Below, in pieces: positions 3,895 through 11,877 of a stretch of DNA of 12,043 bases. Below the pieces are notes generated by a model. It was not told the DNA's origin, searched no databases, and saw nothing but the letters and a program-made list of their open reading frames with translations. Each line of letters opens with the position of its first letter. The stretch's first letter is position 1. Source of the stretch: an uncultured Collinsella sp. (GTDB lineage: Bacteria; Actinomycetota; Coriobacteriia; Coriobacteriales; Coriobacteriaceae); NCBI GenBank assembly GCA_934621885.1, contig CAKTUH010000016.1, forward strand, positions 1 to 12,043, in the 5' to 3' direction. The translations under genes and the position numbers were made by a program.

Positions 3895-5928
3895 ATGATC
3901 CTCCTGGTCGACAAGATCGAAAAAAGCTTCGGCGCGCGCGTCCTCTTTAGCGGCGCGTCCTTCCAGATCAACCCCGGCGAGCGCTTTGCGCTCGTGGGCC
4001 CCAACGGCGCCGGCAAAACCACCATGCTCAAAATCATCATGGGCATCGACAGCCCCGACGCCGGCCAGGTCCAGTACGCCAAGGACTGCCAGGTAGGCTA
4101 CCTAGAGCAGGAAACCAACCTGGAGCAAAAGGACACCACCATCCTCGCCGAAGTCATGGCCGCCGCCAAGGAAATCCGCCGCATGGGCGAGCGCGCCAAC
4201 GAGCTGCAGGCCCAGATCACCGAGCTCTCCGAGCAGGGCAAGGACGTCGATGCACTCCTTAACGAGTACGGCCAGGTCCAGGACCGCTTTGAGCACCTGG
4301 GCGGCTACGAGCTCGAGAGCAATGCCCGCAAAATCCTGTCCGGCCTGGGCTTTAAAGTCACCGACTTTGAGCGTCCGTGCTCCGAGTTCTCGGGCGGCTG
4401 GCAGATGCGCATCGCGCTGGCAAAGCTCTTCCTGCGCCATCCCGACTTGCTGCTTCTGGACGAGCCCACCAACCACCTGGATCTCGAAAGCGTCCAGTGG
4501 CTGCGCGGCTTTATCGCCAACTACGACGGCGCCGTGCTCATCGTCAGCCACGACCGCGCCTTCATGGACGCCTGCGTCGACCACGTCGCCGCCCTCGAAA
4601 ACCGCCGCGTAACCACCTACACCGGCAACTACAGCAGCTATCTCAAGCAGCGCGAGGACAACCTGGAGCAGATGCGTGCAAAACGCGCCGCCCAGGAGCG
4701 CGACATCGCCCACATGCAGGTCTTCGTCGACAAGTTCCGCTACAAGCCCACCAAGGCCGCCCAGGCCCAGGAGCGCATCCGCAAGATCGAGCAGATCAAA
4801 AAGGAGCTCGTCATCCTGCCCGAAGGCCACAAGCACATCGACTTTAAGTTCCCCGACCCGCCGCGCTCCGGCGACATGGTCGTGGGCCTGGAGGGCGTAT
4901 CCAAGTCCTACGGCGACAAGCACATCTATAGCGATATCGATCTTAAGCTCTACCGCGGCGAGCACGTGGCGCTCGTCGGCCCTAACGGCGCCGGCAAGTC
5001 CACCCTCATGAAGATCATCGCCGGCCTGGAGCCGCCCACCACCGGCGCCCGCGATCTGGGCACCAACGTAGGTGTGGCCTACTATGCCCAGCACGCGCTC
5101 GAGGGCATGACCGAGTCCAACACCGTCTTGCAAGAAATCGACACCGTCACGCCCAAGTGGACCGTACCCCAGCAGCGCAGCCTGCTGGGCGCCTTCCTGT
5201 TTAGCGACAACGATGCCATCGAGAAGCAGGTCCGCGTCCTCTCTGGCGGCGAAAAGGCGCGTCTGGCGCTCGCCAAGATGCTCGTGGCGCCCGAGGCACT
5301 CCTGTGCCTGGACGAGCCCACCAACCACCTGGACATCGACTCGGTGGATATGCTCGAGAACGCCCTGCAAAACTTCCCCGGCACCATCGTGCTGATCAGC
5401 CACGACGAGCACCTGGTGCGCGCCGTCGCCAACCGCGTGATCGACATCCGCGACGGCAAGGTCACGGTCTACGACGGCGACTACGACTACTACCTCTACA
5501 AGCGCGATGACCTCGCAGCCCGCGCCGCTGCCGAGGCGTCCACGGAGAGCGCACCTGCCGCGTCCAAGTCCACCAAGGCCAGCGCCGCCCAGGTCGACAC
5601 CCCCGCCGCGGCGCCTAAGCCTGCTGAGGGCAAAAAGACCAAGGAGCAGAAACGCGCCGAGGCCCAGGCCCGCGCTGCGCTCAACAAAAAGCTCAAGGGC
5701 GTACGCAACCAGCTCAAGAAGATCGAAGCCGAGCTCGACAAGAAGCGCGCCCGCTATGACGAGCTTATGGAATTGATGGCGAGCGAAGAGCTTTATGCCG
5801 ATCAGGACAAGTTCAACGCCGCGCTGGGGGAATATAACGGGCTTAAGCAAGAGCTTCCCAAGCTCGAGGACGAATGGCTGGAGCTTTCCACCCAGATCGA
5901 AGAGGAGACCGCGCGTGAACTCTCGTAA
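3895..5928 (+). CDS. ABC-F family ATPase (YdiF/Uup-like)
   Basis: This 677-residue soluble protein has two fused ABC ATPase domains and no membrane segments. ABC-F proteins bind the ribosomal E site and act on stalled or antibiotic-bound ribosomes. Domain 1 has Walker A GPNGAGKT (35-42), signature FSGGW (165-169) and Walker [13 protein letters not shown] with E190. The inter-domain linker (about 240-325) holds the [17 protein letters not shown] helix typical of the family. Domain 2 has Walker A GPNGAGKS (362-369), LSGGEKAR (449-456) and [10 protein letters not shown] with E474. An Ala/Pro/Lys-rich stretch (540-600) leads to a C-terminal coiled coil (about 600-677), as in YdiF/Uup-type members. 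All catalytic residues are present. The start is backed by AAAGG at 3883-3887. I cannot tell a resistance factor from a housekeeping member. Confidence 0.95.
   Translation: MILLVDKIEKSFGARVLFSGASFQINPGERFALVGPNGAGKTTMLKIIMGIDSPDAGQVQYAKDCQVGYLEQETNLEQKDTTILAEVMAAAKEIRRMGERANELQAQITELSEQGKDVDALLNEYGQVQDRFEHLGGYELESNARKILSGLGFKVTDFERPCSEFSGGWQMRIALAKLFLRHPDLLLLDEPTNHLDLESVQWLRGFIANYDGAVLIVSHDRAFMDACVDHVAALENRRVTTYTGNYSSYLKQREDNLEQMRAKRAAQERDIAHMQVFVDKFRYKPTKAAQAQERIRKIEQIKKELVILPEGHKHIDFKFPDPPRSGDMVVGLEGVSKSYGDKHIYSDIDLKLYRGEHVALVGPNGAGKSTLMKIIAGLEPPTTGARDLGTNVGVAYYAQHALEGMTESNTVLQEIDTVTPKWTVPQQRSLLGAFLFSDNDAIEKQVRVLSGGEKARLALAKMLVAPEALLCLDEPTNHLDIDSVDMLENALQNFPGTIVLISHDEHLVRAVANRVIDIRDGKVTVYDGDYDYYLYKRDDLAARAAAEASTESAPAASKSTKASAAQVDTPAAAPKPAEGKKTKEQKRAEAQARAALNKKLKGVRNQLKKIEAELDKKRARYDELMELMASEELYADQDKFNAALGEYNGLKQELPKLEDEWLELSTQIEEETARELS
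5903..5907 (+). promoter_or_regulatory. RBS (AGGAG) supporting a GTG start at 5915
   Basis: AGGAG lies 7 nt before GTG 5915, inside the end of the ABC-F gene. It is the main reason for calling the small overlapping gene. Confidence 0.7.
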
Positions 5929-6211
5929 GGCCGCTGCCGTGGCGATGAGCATCATCGCCATCGCGTGTCGCATCTGCGGCATCTTTATGAGCGCGATGAC
6001 CGTGCTGCTGTGCTTTAGCGGCCTCACCGCCAAGCTGCAGATCGTGGGCTTTGTCGTTGAGCTTTCGCGCGCGCTGCCGAGCGCCATCGCCGGCTACGGC
6101 GTCATCACGTCGCCCTTTGGCGGCGTGTTCCGCCTGGATTACGCCATCGTTGCCGTCATCCTGTTTGTGGCCGACTACCTGCTCACGCGCGCCTCGCGTC
6201 GCGTGCGCTAG
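5915..6211 (+). CDS. Small membrane protein, unknown function
   Basis: This 98-residue protein starts with GTG at 5915, overlaps the last 14 nt of the ABC-F gene and ends 9 nt before the site-2 protease start. Its short basic N-terminus (NSRK) is followed by a hydrophobic stretch at about residues 8-34, a second, moderately hydrophobic stretch (about 40-70) and a clear final membrane helix around [15 protein letters not shown], ending in a basic tail (RASRRVR). Two or three membrane passes with both ends probably cytoplasmic or mixed are plausible. I do not recognise the family. Tight packing suggests translation coupled to the ABC-F gene and co-expression with the protease. A start further upstream would run inside the ABC-F gene and has no support. 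Confidence 0.75.
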   Translation: MNSRKAAAVAMSIIAIACRICGIFMSAMTVLLCFSGLTAKLQIVGFVVELSRALPSAIAGYGVITSPFGGVFRLDYAIVAVILFVADYLLTRASRRVR

Positions 6212-6220
6212 GGGAGCGCC

Positions 6221-6904
6221 ATGTCCAGCAGCTACTTCATGAACCTGCTCGCCAGCGCCGTCGCCGTCATCGTGGGTATCGTCATCCATGAGAGTGCGCA
6301 CGCCGCGGCGGCCTGGGCGCTCGGCGACAAGACGGCCCGTTCGCGCGGCCGCGTCTCGCTCAACCCGCTCAACCACATCGACCCGTTTGGCACCATCATC
6401 CTGCCGCTGCTCATGCTCGCTGCCGGCGGGCCGGTGTTTGCTTTTGCCAAGCCCGTACCCGTCTACCTCAACAACCTAAAGCATCCCAAGCGCGACGAGG
6501 TCCTGGTGAGCGCAGCCGGCCCTGCATCTAATATCGCGCTGGCGTGCCTAGCCGCGGCCCTCATGCACCTGACCTATGGCAACCTCTACGCCAGCATGTC
6601 CTTTGCCGTCGCGTCGCAAATCATGAACTTCGGTGCCACCTTTATCGTGGTCAACCTGTCGCTCGCGTTCTTTAACCTCATCCCGATCCCGCCGCTCGAC
6701 GGCTCATCGATCATCGTGCCCTTCCTCAAAGGCAATGCGCTCGCCAATTACTATCGCCTGCAGCAATACGCCATGCCGATCCTCATCATCGTGCTGTATC
6801 TGCTGCCCATGTGGACTGGCATCGATGTGATCGGCCGCTATTTCGACGTTACCGTGTATCCGCTGGCAGAACAGCTGCTCAACTTCGCAATCGCTGGCAT
6901 CTAG
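6221..6904 (+). CDS. M50-family site-2 zinc metalloprotease
   Basis: This 227-aa polytopic membrane protein has the zinc motif H23-E24-S-A-H27 in its first membrane segment and the NPLNHIDPFGTI motif just after it (about residues 48-59). The third-ligand region is NLIPIPPLDGSS. Site-2 proteases cut substrates within the membrane. There is no PDZ domain, which fits the short prokaryotic YwhC-like group rather than RseP. GGGGAG (6211-6216) precedes the ATG and overlaps the stop of the small membrane protein. Substrate unknown; no sigma or anti-sigma gene is nearby. The gene often lies just ahead of scpA in this lineage and others, which is context, not proof of a shared task. Confidence 0.93.
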   Translation: MSSSYFMNLLASAVAVIVGIVIHESAHAAAAWALGDKTARSRGRVSLNPLNHIDPFGTIILPLLMLAAGGPVFAFAKPVPVYLNNLKHPKRDEVLVSAAGPASNIALACLAAALMHLTYGNLYASMSFAVASQIMNFGATFIVVNLSLAFFNLIPIPPLDGSSIIVPFLKGNALANYYRLQQYAMPILIIVLYLLPMWTGIDVIGRYFDVTVYPLAEQLLNFAIAGI

Positions 6905-6912
6905 GGTAAACT
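6884..6912 (+). promoter_or_regulatory. Candidate promoter for the scpA cluster
   Basis: TTCGCA (6884-6889), 17 nt, TAAACT (6907-6912). It overlaps the end of the protease gene and is only a fair match. The 84-nt gap before scpA is the largest among the housekeeping genes. It also holds a 7-bp hairpin, CGACCGT/ACGGTCG (6920-6938), without a T-run. Confidence 0.3.
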
Positions 6913-6974
6913 AACAGGTCGACCGTGCAAAACGGTCGCAACATGCACTCAAACCGCGCCGCGAAGGCGCCGTC

Positions 6975-6982
6975 AAAGGAGG
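6975..6982 (+). promoter_or_regulatory. Full-consensus RBS of scpA
   Basis: AAAGGAGG with a 6-nt gap to ATG 6989 fixes the start of scpA. Confidence 0.85.
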
Positions 6983-6988
6983 TCGAAG

Positions 6989-7798
6989 ATGTCGTATCGC
7001 GTGTCGACGCAGGTCTACAGCGGACCGTTCGACCTGCTGTTGCAGCTGGTAACCCGCCAAAAAGTAGATATCGGCGCCATCTCGATCAGCGAGGTGGCCG
7101 AACAATACCTGGCCGAGGCCGAGCGCATCGAGGCGCTGGACCTGGACGTGGCGAGCGATTTTTTGCTGGTCGCGGCAACCCTTTTGGACATCAAGGCCGC
7201 CTCGCTGGTTCCGCAGGAAGCCCCGCGCAAGGCGGATGACGATGACGATTTCGACGAAGATCTCGAGGAGCTCAGCGCGCTCGACGGCGATGCCCTGCGC
7301 GAGGTCCTGATCCAGCGCCTGATCGCCTATAAGCAGTTTAAGGGCGCGGCGGCCGCCCTCGGCGCCCGCATGCAGGCCGAGAGCCGCATGCATCCGCGCG
7401 TCGCCGGCCCCGACCCCGAGTTCCTGGGCCTTATGCCCGACTACCTGGCCGGCATCACCTTGCGCGGCCTGGCCGTCATCTGCGCGGACCTGGACGGCAA
7501 GCGCCAGACCTTCCTGCTCGAGGCCGAGCACGTGGCGCCGCATCGCGTGCCGCTCGACCTGACCGTGGCCTCGGTAGACCGCTTTACCATGGCGCACCAA
7601 ACCTGCACCTTCCGCGAGCTGTTGGACGGCGACGCCACCACCGAGCAGCTCGTCGTCACCTTCCTGGCCATGCTGGAGCTCGCCAAGCGCGGCTCGCTCA
7701 CGCTAAGCCAAGACGAGATCTTTGGAACCATCTGCATCAACCGCGTCGAGGGCGCCGAGGCTTACGTGCCCGGCAAGGGCCCCGAGCTCACCGAATAG
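6989..7798 (+). CDS. scpA: Segregation and condensation protein A
   Basis: ScpA is the kleisin of the bacterial SMC-ScpAB condensin, which compacts and separates replicated chromosomes. The 269-aa length is usual. The N-terminal signature GPFDLLLQLVTRQKVDI (12-28) and ISEVAEQYL (33-41) contact the SMC neck. An acidic stretch DDDDDFDEDLEEL follows near residues 83-95. The C-terminal winged-helix region (about 205-260, with FLAMLELAKRGSLTLSQDEIFG) binds the SMC head. The gene is 12 nt ahead of scpB, as expected for partners made together. Confidence 0.96.
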   Translation: MSYRVSTQVYSGPFDLLLQLVTRQKVDIGAISISEVAEQYLAEAERIEALDLDVASDFLLVAATLLDIKAASLVPQEAPRKADDDDDFDEDLEELSALDGDALREVLIQRLIAYKQFKGAAAALGARMQAESRMHPRVAGPDPEFLGLMPDYLAGITLRGLAVICADLDGKRQTFLLEAEHVAPHRVPLDLTVASVDRFTMAHQTCTFRELLDGDATTEQLVVTFLAMLELAKRGSLTLSQDEIFGTICINRVEGAEAYVPGKGPELTE

Positions 7799-7810
7799 GA
7801 GCGACCAAAC

Positions 7811-8539
7811 ATGTCAAACCTGTCCACGCTGGAGGCAAACAGCCTCAAAGGCGCCCTGGAGGCGCTGCTGCTGGTCTCGAGCGACCCCGTGAGCGCGCCC
7901 GCGCTGGCAAACGCGCTGGACATCGCCCCCGGCGAGTGCGCGTCACTGTTGGCCGAGCTCAAGGTTGAGTACGAGGAGGCCAACCGCGGCTTTCAACTGC
8001 GCGAGGTCGCCGGCGGCTGGCGCCTGTTTACGCACCCCGCCTACCATGATGTGGTCGAAGCCTATGTGCTGAGCTGGGACACGCAAAAGCTATCGCAGGC
8101 GGCGCTCGAGACGCTCGCCGTCATCGCCTACCACCAGCCCGTCACGCGCGAGGTGGTCAAGGGCATCCGCGGCGTCAACTCCGACGGCGTCATCGCGTCG
8201 CTCGTGGACAAGGGCCTGGTGCGCGAGCTCGGCCGCGACCCCCAGCGCGGTCAGGCCATCATCTACGGCACGACCAACGCCTTCCTGGAGAAGTTCGGCC
8301 TGCGCTCCACCCGCGACCTGCCCGATCTGGAGCAGTTTGCCCCCGACGAGCAGTCGCGCCAGTTTATCCGCGAGCGCCTGAGCGGCCGCAGCATTCAGTC
8401 CACGCTCGAGGAGCAGGCCGAGGACCTGGATGAAGAGCGCGAACTGCTCGATACCGATGTTGAAGATGTTGAGGCGGTCGGGGACGAGGAGCTCCTGGTT
8501 GCCGACGACACCTCGGAGGATATGCATGACGAGGACTAA
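7811..8539 (+). CDS. scpB: Segregation and condensation protein B
   Basis: ScpB dimerises and binds the middle of ScpA in the SMC complex. It has two winged-helix domains. The first covers about residues 10-85 (GALEALLLVSSDPVS). The second holds the family signature ETLAVIAYHQPVTR, then IRGVNSDGVIASLVDKGLV, GR and an FLEKFGL end (about 95-175). The tail from about residue 195 is strongly acidic, longer than in minimal ScpB proteins and probably disordered. The start is supported by TAGGAG at 7796-7801. The last 14 nt overlap the next gene. Confidence 0.96.
   Translation: MSNLSTLEANSLKGALEALLLVSSDPVSAPALANALDIAPGECASLLAELKVEYEEANRGFQLREVAGGWRLFTHPAYHDVVEAYVLSWDTQKLSQAALETLAVIAYHQPVTREVVKGIRGVNSDGVIASLVDKGLVRELGRDPQRGQAIIYGTTNAFLEKFGLRSTRDLPDLEQFAPDEQSRQFIRERLSGRSIQSTLEEQAEDLDEERELLDTDVEDVEAVGDEELLVADDTSEDMHDED
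8515..8519 (+). promoter_or_regulatory. RBS (GGAGG) that decides the rluB start
   Basis: GGAGG lies 6 nt before ATG 8526, within the end of scpB. The alternative ATG at 8616 has no purine-rich site ahead of it. Confidence 0.75.
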
Positions 8540-9491
8540 CGAAGCAGAGGAGACGCGCATCACCGGCGCCCCGGGCACACCCGCGCCCGATGCCCGGCCC
8601 GTCTATCCGCACACCATGCGCCTGCAGCGCTTTTTGGCACGCGCGGGCGTGGCGAGCCGCCGCGGCTCAGAGGACCTGATGACCGCTGGCCGCGTGACCG
8701 TCAACGGCCGGGTCGCGACCGAGCTGGGCACCAAGGTCGACGTCGACCGCGACCATATCGAGGTCGACGGCATGCCCGTCAAGCTCAACCAGGGCGCCGT
8801 GTACCTGATGCTCTATAAGCCGACCGGCTACCTCACCACCATGAGCGACCCTCAGGAGCGTCCCTGCGTGGCCGACCTGGTCCCGCGTGACCGCTTTCCG
8901 GGGCTCTTTCCGGTGGGTCGTCTGGATCGCGACACCACGGGCCTTTTGCTCTTTACCACCGACGGCGACCTGTCGCAGGACCTGCTACACCCCAGCAAGC
9001 ACGTCTACAAGACCTACCAGGCGCTCGTGGACGGCCGCCTGTCCGACCGCGACCTGGAACCGCTCCGCCGTGGCATCGAGCTCGACGACGGCCTGTGCCA
9101 GCCGGCCATCTGCCGCATCATCACTGCGCGCGAGGCCGAAGCCGTGGCGCCGCAGGGCGTCAAGCCCGGCACCACGGCCGTAGAGGTCATCATCCGCGAG
9201 GGCCGAAAGAACCAGGTCAAGCGCATGCTGAGCAAGATCCACCACCCGGTGATTCGCCTGCATCGCTGCAACTTTGCCGGCCTTGAGCTCGAGGGCGTTG
9301 CCAAGGGCTCGTGGCGCGAGCTCACCGACCGCGAGGTGCAGATTCTCAAGTCCGGTGGCATCCCGCCCAAGCAGGCCAGCGCCAAACTCGGCGCCAAGCC
9401 CCAGGACACACCCGCAGCCCGCACCCGCCATCACGGCAGCCACGGCTCCGCACCCAAGCGCAACACCTACCGCGAGCGCTACACGGGCTAG
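8526..9491 (+). CDS. rluB: RluB/RsuA-family rRNA pseudouridine synthase
   Basis: This 321-aa enzyme isomerises a specific uridine of rRNA to pseudouridine; the RluB branch acts on 23S rRNA. An S4 RNA-binding domain (about 31-80: MRLQRFLARAGVASRR, then VTVNG) precedes the catalytic domain with GRLDRDTTGLLL, where D134 is the catalytic aspartate. EGRKNQVKRML and HHPVIRLHR further on are also family motifs. The start at 8526 adds a 30-residue Pro/Ala-rich leader ahead of the usual MRLQRFLA start; the GGAGG site favours it. The C-terminal 30 residues are basic and low-complexity. The RluB versus RsuA/RluE/RluF choice is by context and length, not proven. Confidence 0.92.
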   Translation: MTRTNEAEETRITGAPGTPAPDARPVYPHTMRLQRFLARAGVASRRGSEDLMTAGRVTVNGRVATELGTKVDVDRDHIEVDGMPVKLNQGAVYLMLYKPTGYLTTMSDPQERPCVADLVPRDRFPGLFPVGRLDRDTTGLLLFTTDGDLSQDLLHPSKHVYKTYQALVDGRLSDRDLEPLRRGIELDDGLCQPAICRIITAREAEAVAPQGVKPGTTAVEVIIREGRKNQVKRMLSKIHHPVIRLHRCNFAGLELEGVAKGSWRELTDREVQILKSGGIPPKQASAKLGAKPQDTPAARTRHHGSHGSAPKRNTYRERYTG

Positions 9492-9557
9492 GCAACCCGC
9501 CGCACCCCAGCACCCGCGTCCCATACCAGCACGTTTACCACCGAAAGGAAGCATTGC

Positions 9558-10244
9558 ATGATCGTCGCCATCGACGGCCCCGCCGGTTCCGGCAAGTCCA
9601 CTATCGCCAAGGAGATTGCCCGCCAGCTGGGCTTTAACAAGCTCGACACGGGCGCCATGTATCGCGCCGTCACCTTTGCCGCGCTCGACCGCGGCATCGA
9701 CCTGGACGACGAGGCGGCCATCGACGCCCTCGCCGAGCAGATCGAGATCCGCTTTACCAACGGCACCGGCGAGGACACGCGCCTGACCATCGACGGCAAG
9801 GACGCCTCGGCTGCCATCCGCACCCCGCAGGTGGACGCCAACGTCTCCAAGGTCTCGGCCTACCCGGGCGTGCGCGCCGCCATGCTCATCCATCAGCGCC
9901 GCGCCGCCGAGGACCGCGATATCGTGGCCGAGGGTCGCGACATCGGAACCGTCGTGTTCCCCAACGCGCAGGTTAAAGTCTTCCTGACCGCCGACCCGCG
10001 TGAGCGCGCCCGCCGCCGCGTGCTGCAGCGTCACCAAAACGACGCCCAACCGCTCAGCGACGCACAGCTCGAGGCCGAGGTCGATGAGACCCTCGACGCC
10101 CTCAAGCAGCGCGACAAGCTCGACAGCAGCCGCGAGGTCGCACCGCTCGTGCCCGCCGAGGACGCCGTGCACGTCGACTCCACCGCCCACACCATCGACG
10201 AGGTTGTCCACATCATCGAGGACCTCATCAACCAAAGGAGGTAG
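9558..10244 (+). CDS. cmk: Cytidylate kinase
   Basis: Cmk phosphorylates CMP and dCMP with ATP. The 228-aa length is normal. The P-loop is GPAGSGKST (7-15). Substrate-site motifs are LDTGAMYRAVTF (29-40), the RTPQV region, and EGRDIGTVVFP, followed by KVFLTADPRERARRR and a LID-like QRDKLDSSRE segment. GAAAGGAA at about 9542-9549 gives the RBS, 8 nt before ATG. The 66-nt gap after rluB has no terminator. The position next to a ribosome gene and plsC is common in bacteria. Confidence 0.96.
   Translation: MIVAIDGPAGSGKSTIAKEIARQLGFNKLDTGAMYRAVTFAALDRGIDLDDEAAIDALAEQIEIRFTNGTGEDTRLTIDGKDASAAIRTPQVDANVSKVSAYPGVRAAMLIHQRRAAEDRDIVAEGRDIGTVVFPNAQVKVFLTADPRERARRRVLQRHQNDAQPLSDAQLEAEVDETLDALKQRDKLDSSREVAPLVPAEDAVHVDSTAHTIDEVVHIIEDLINQRR
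10234..10241 (+). promoter_or_regulatory. Full-consensus RBS of plsC inside cmk
   Basis: AAAGGAGG lies within the last codons of cmk, 6 nt before ATG 10248. It also encodes the end of cmk (Q-R-R), so translation of the two genes is tied. Confidence 0.8.
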
Positions 10245-10247
10245 CCC

Positions 10248-10976
10248 ATGCGCCTGTTTAAGCAGACGCCCGAGGATTATTACAACGCCCCTTACGCCGA
10301 GTTCCCGGCGCTCATCCGCGGCACCGTCGTCGTGGTCATGGCAATACTTTGGGTCTTCTCCAAGCTCATGTGGCGCTGGAAGGTCGAGGACTCCGATTTA
10401 CTGTTTGAGCGCCAGGAGGGCCGCGGCAGCGTAGTCATCTGCAATCACACCTCGATGGCCGAACTCTTGGCCGTGGAGACGGCGCTATTCTTTGGCGGCC
10501 GCCGCATCCGCCCCATCTTTAAATCCGAGTTTGCCAAGAGCAAGATCGTGCGCTGGGCCTTTAGCCGCGTGGGCGGTATTCCCGTCGAGCGCGGTACTGC
10601 CGACATGAAGTGCCTGCGCGCCGCCCAGCACGCGCTGCAGCGCGGCGAGGACGTGCTGATCTTCCCCGAGGGCACGCGCATCCGCTCACGCGAAATCAAG
10701 CCCGAGGTCCACGGCGGCTTTGCGCTCATCGCCCAGATGGGTAAGGCACCCGTCAACCCGCTCGCCATCTGCGGCTGGTCCGACATCACGCCTAAGGGCA
10801 AAAAGCTCATGCGCCCCAAGAAGTGCTGGATCCGTGCCGGCAAGGCCGTCTCGCTTTCCGACGCACCGGCCGAGCTTAAGCGCAAGGAGCGCCTGGCCTG
10901 GTTTGAGTCCGAGGCCATGAGTCGTGTCTACGCCATGCGCGACGAGCTGTGCGACGAGCATCCGGGCAGGTTCTAG
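10248..10976 (+). CDS. plsC: PlsC-type 1-acylglycerol-3-phosphate acyltransferase
   Basis: This 242-aa enzyme would add the second acyl chain to lysophosphatidate to make phosphatidate at the inner membrane face. One hydrophobic segment near the N-terminus (about 23-41) probably anchors it. The acyltransferase block I reads CNHTSMAE (65-72), so the HX4D catalytic pair is H67 and E72 rather than Asp. The other blocks are present: GGIPVERG (109-116), IFPEGTRIRSR (138-148) and PVNPLAI. The E-for-D change may be a conserved variant of this group or alter activity. The start is fixed by AAAGGAGG. It lies 3 nt after cmk and 2 nt before ispH. Confidence 0.9.
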   Translation: MRLFKQTPEDYYNAPYAEFPALIRGTVVVVMAILWVFSKLMWRWKVEDSDLLFERQEGRGSVVICNHTSMAELLAVETALFFGGRRIRPIFKSEFAKSKIVRWAFSRVGGIPVERGTADMKCLRAAQHALQRGEDVLIFPEGTRIRSREIKPEVHGGFALIAQMGKAPVNPLAICGWSDITPKGKKLMRPKKCWIRAGKAVSLSDAPAELKRKERLAWFESEAMSRVYAMRDELCDEHPGRF

Positions 10977-10978
10977 CC

Positions 10979-11875
10979 ATGGGTGAGAACGTCATGAATA
11001 CCGCCGCGGCCGCCGCTGAGGAAGTCATCCCCGCCATCGAAATCGCTGCCCACGCCGGCACCTGCTACGGCGTGCAGCGTGCGCTCGACATGGCGCTGGC
11101 CGCCGCGCCGCAGGCAGGGGAGAGCGCGCAGGTCCACACCCTGGGCCCGCTCATCCATAACCCCATCGTGGTGCGCGAGCTCGCCGAAGCGGGCGTGGGC
11201 TTAGCCGAGACCCTGGACGACGCCGCTACGGGCACCGTGATCATTCGCGCCCACGGCGTGGTGCCGCAGGTCATCGACGCCGCCCGCGACCGCGGCCTTG
11301 CCGTGGTCGACGCCACCTGCCCCTACGTGAAGAAGGTCCATGTGGCCGCTGAGCGCTTGGTACGCGAGGGCTACCGCGTGATCGTCGTGGGCGAGCCGGG
11401 TCATCCCGAGGTCGAGGGCATTCTGGGCCACGCCGGCGATGACGCTCAGGTCGTGAGCTGCGCCGCCGACGCCGACGAGCTACCGCTCAAGGGCAAGGTG
11501 GGCTTGGTCGTGCAGACCACTCAGACCGCGCAGAACTTGGCCGAAGTCGTGGCCGCCGTCACACCGCGCGTGCAAGAACTGCGCGTGATCAACACCATCT
11601 GCGCCGCTACCAGCGAGCGCCAGCAGGCGGCCGCGTCGCTCGCCAACCGCTGTGACTGCATGGTCGTCGTGGGCGGCAAGAACTCGGGTAATACCCGTCG
11701 CCTGGCGCAGATTTGCGCCGACGCCTGCGAGCGTACGCATCATATCGAGGAAGCATCTGAACTCGAGGCCGCATGGATTGCCAACGCTCAGCGCATCGGC
11801 ATCACCGCCGGAGCCTCAACCCCGCAAGAACACATCGAACGCGCTGTCGCGCGCATCAAGGAGCTTTGCCGCTAA
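10979..11875 (+). CDS. ispH: 4-hydroxy-3-methylbut-2-enyl diphosphate reductase
   Basis: IspH is the last enzyme of the MEP pathway and reduces HMBPP to IPP and DMAPP with a [4Fe-4S] cluster. The three cluster cysteines are C29 (HAGTCYGVQRA), C114 (DATCPYVKKVH) and C208 (NTICAATSERQ). Substrate residues are H60 (GPLIHNP), H92 (RAHGV), H142 and E144 (GHPEVEG), the QTTQ motif, and GGKNSGNTRRL with TAGASTP near the end. With ATG 10979 the protein has 298 aa; ATG 10994 would shorten it by 5. Neither has a strong RBS, and translation probably continues from plsC, whose stop is 2 nt upstream. Confidence 0.96.
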   Translation: MGENVMNTAAAAAEEVIPAIEIAAHAGTCYGVQRALDMALAAAPQAGESAQVHTLGPLIHNPIVVRELAEAGVGLAETLDDAATGTVIIRAHGVVPQVIDAARDRGLAVVDATCPYVKKVHVAAERLVREGYRVIVVGEPGHPEVEGILGHAGDDAQVVSCAADADELPLKGKVGLVVQTTQTAQNLAEVVAAVTPRVQELRVINTICAATSERQQAAASLANRCDCMVVVGGKNSGNTRRLAQICADACERTHHIEEASELEAAWIANAQRIGITAGASTPQEHIERAVARIKELCR

Positions 11876-11877
11876 TT

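Noticed and set aside
4102..6087. 661-codon minus-strand frame over the ABC-F gene
   Set aside because: Long antisense frames are expected opposite GC-rich genes. Its composition is repetitive (G, L, V, A, D) and the plus-strand product is a clear ABC-F protein.
6920..6938. CGACCGT/ACGGTCG hairpin before scpA considered as a terminator
   Set aside because: It has a short stem and no T-run, and the next genes are packed in the same direction.
8985..10235. 416-codon minus-strand frame over rluB and cmk
   Set aside because: It is antisense to two well-supported genes and has no RBS or domain signal.
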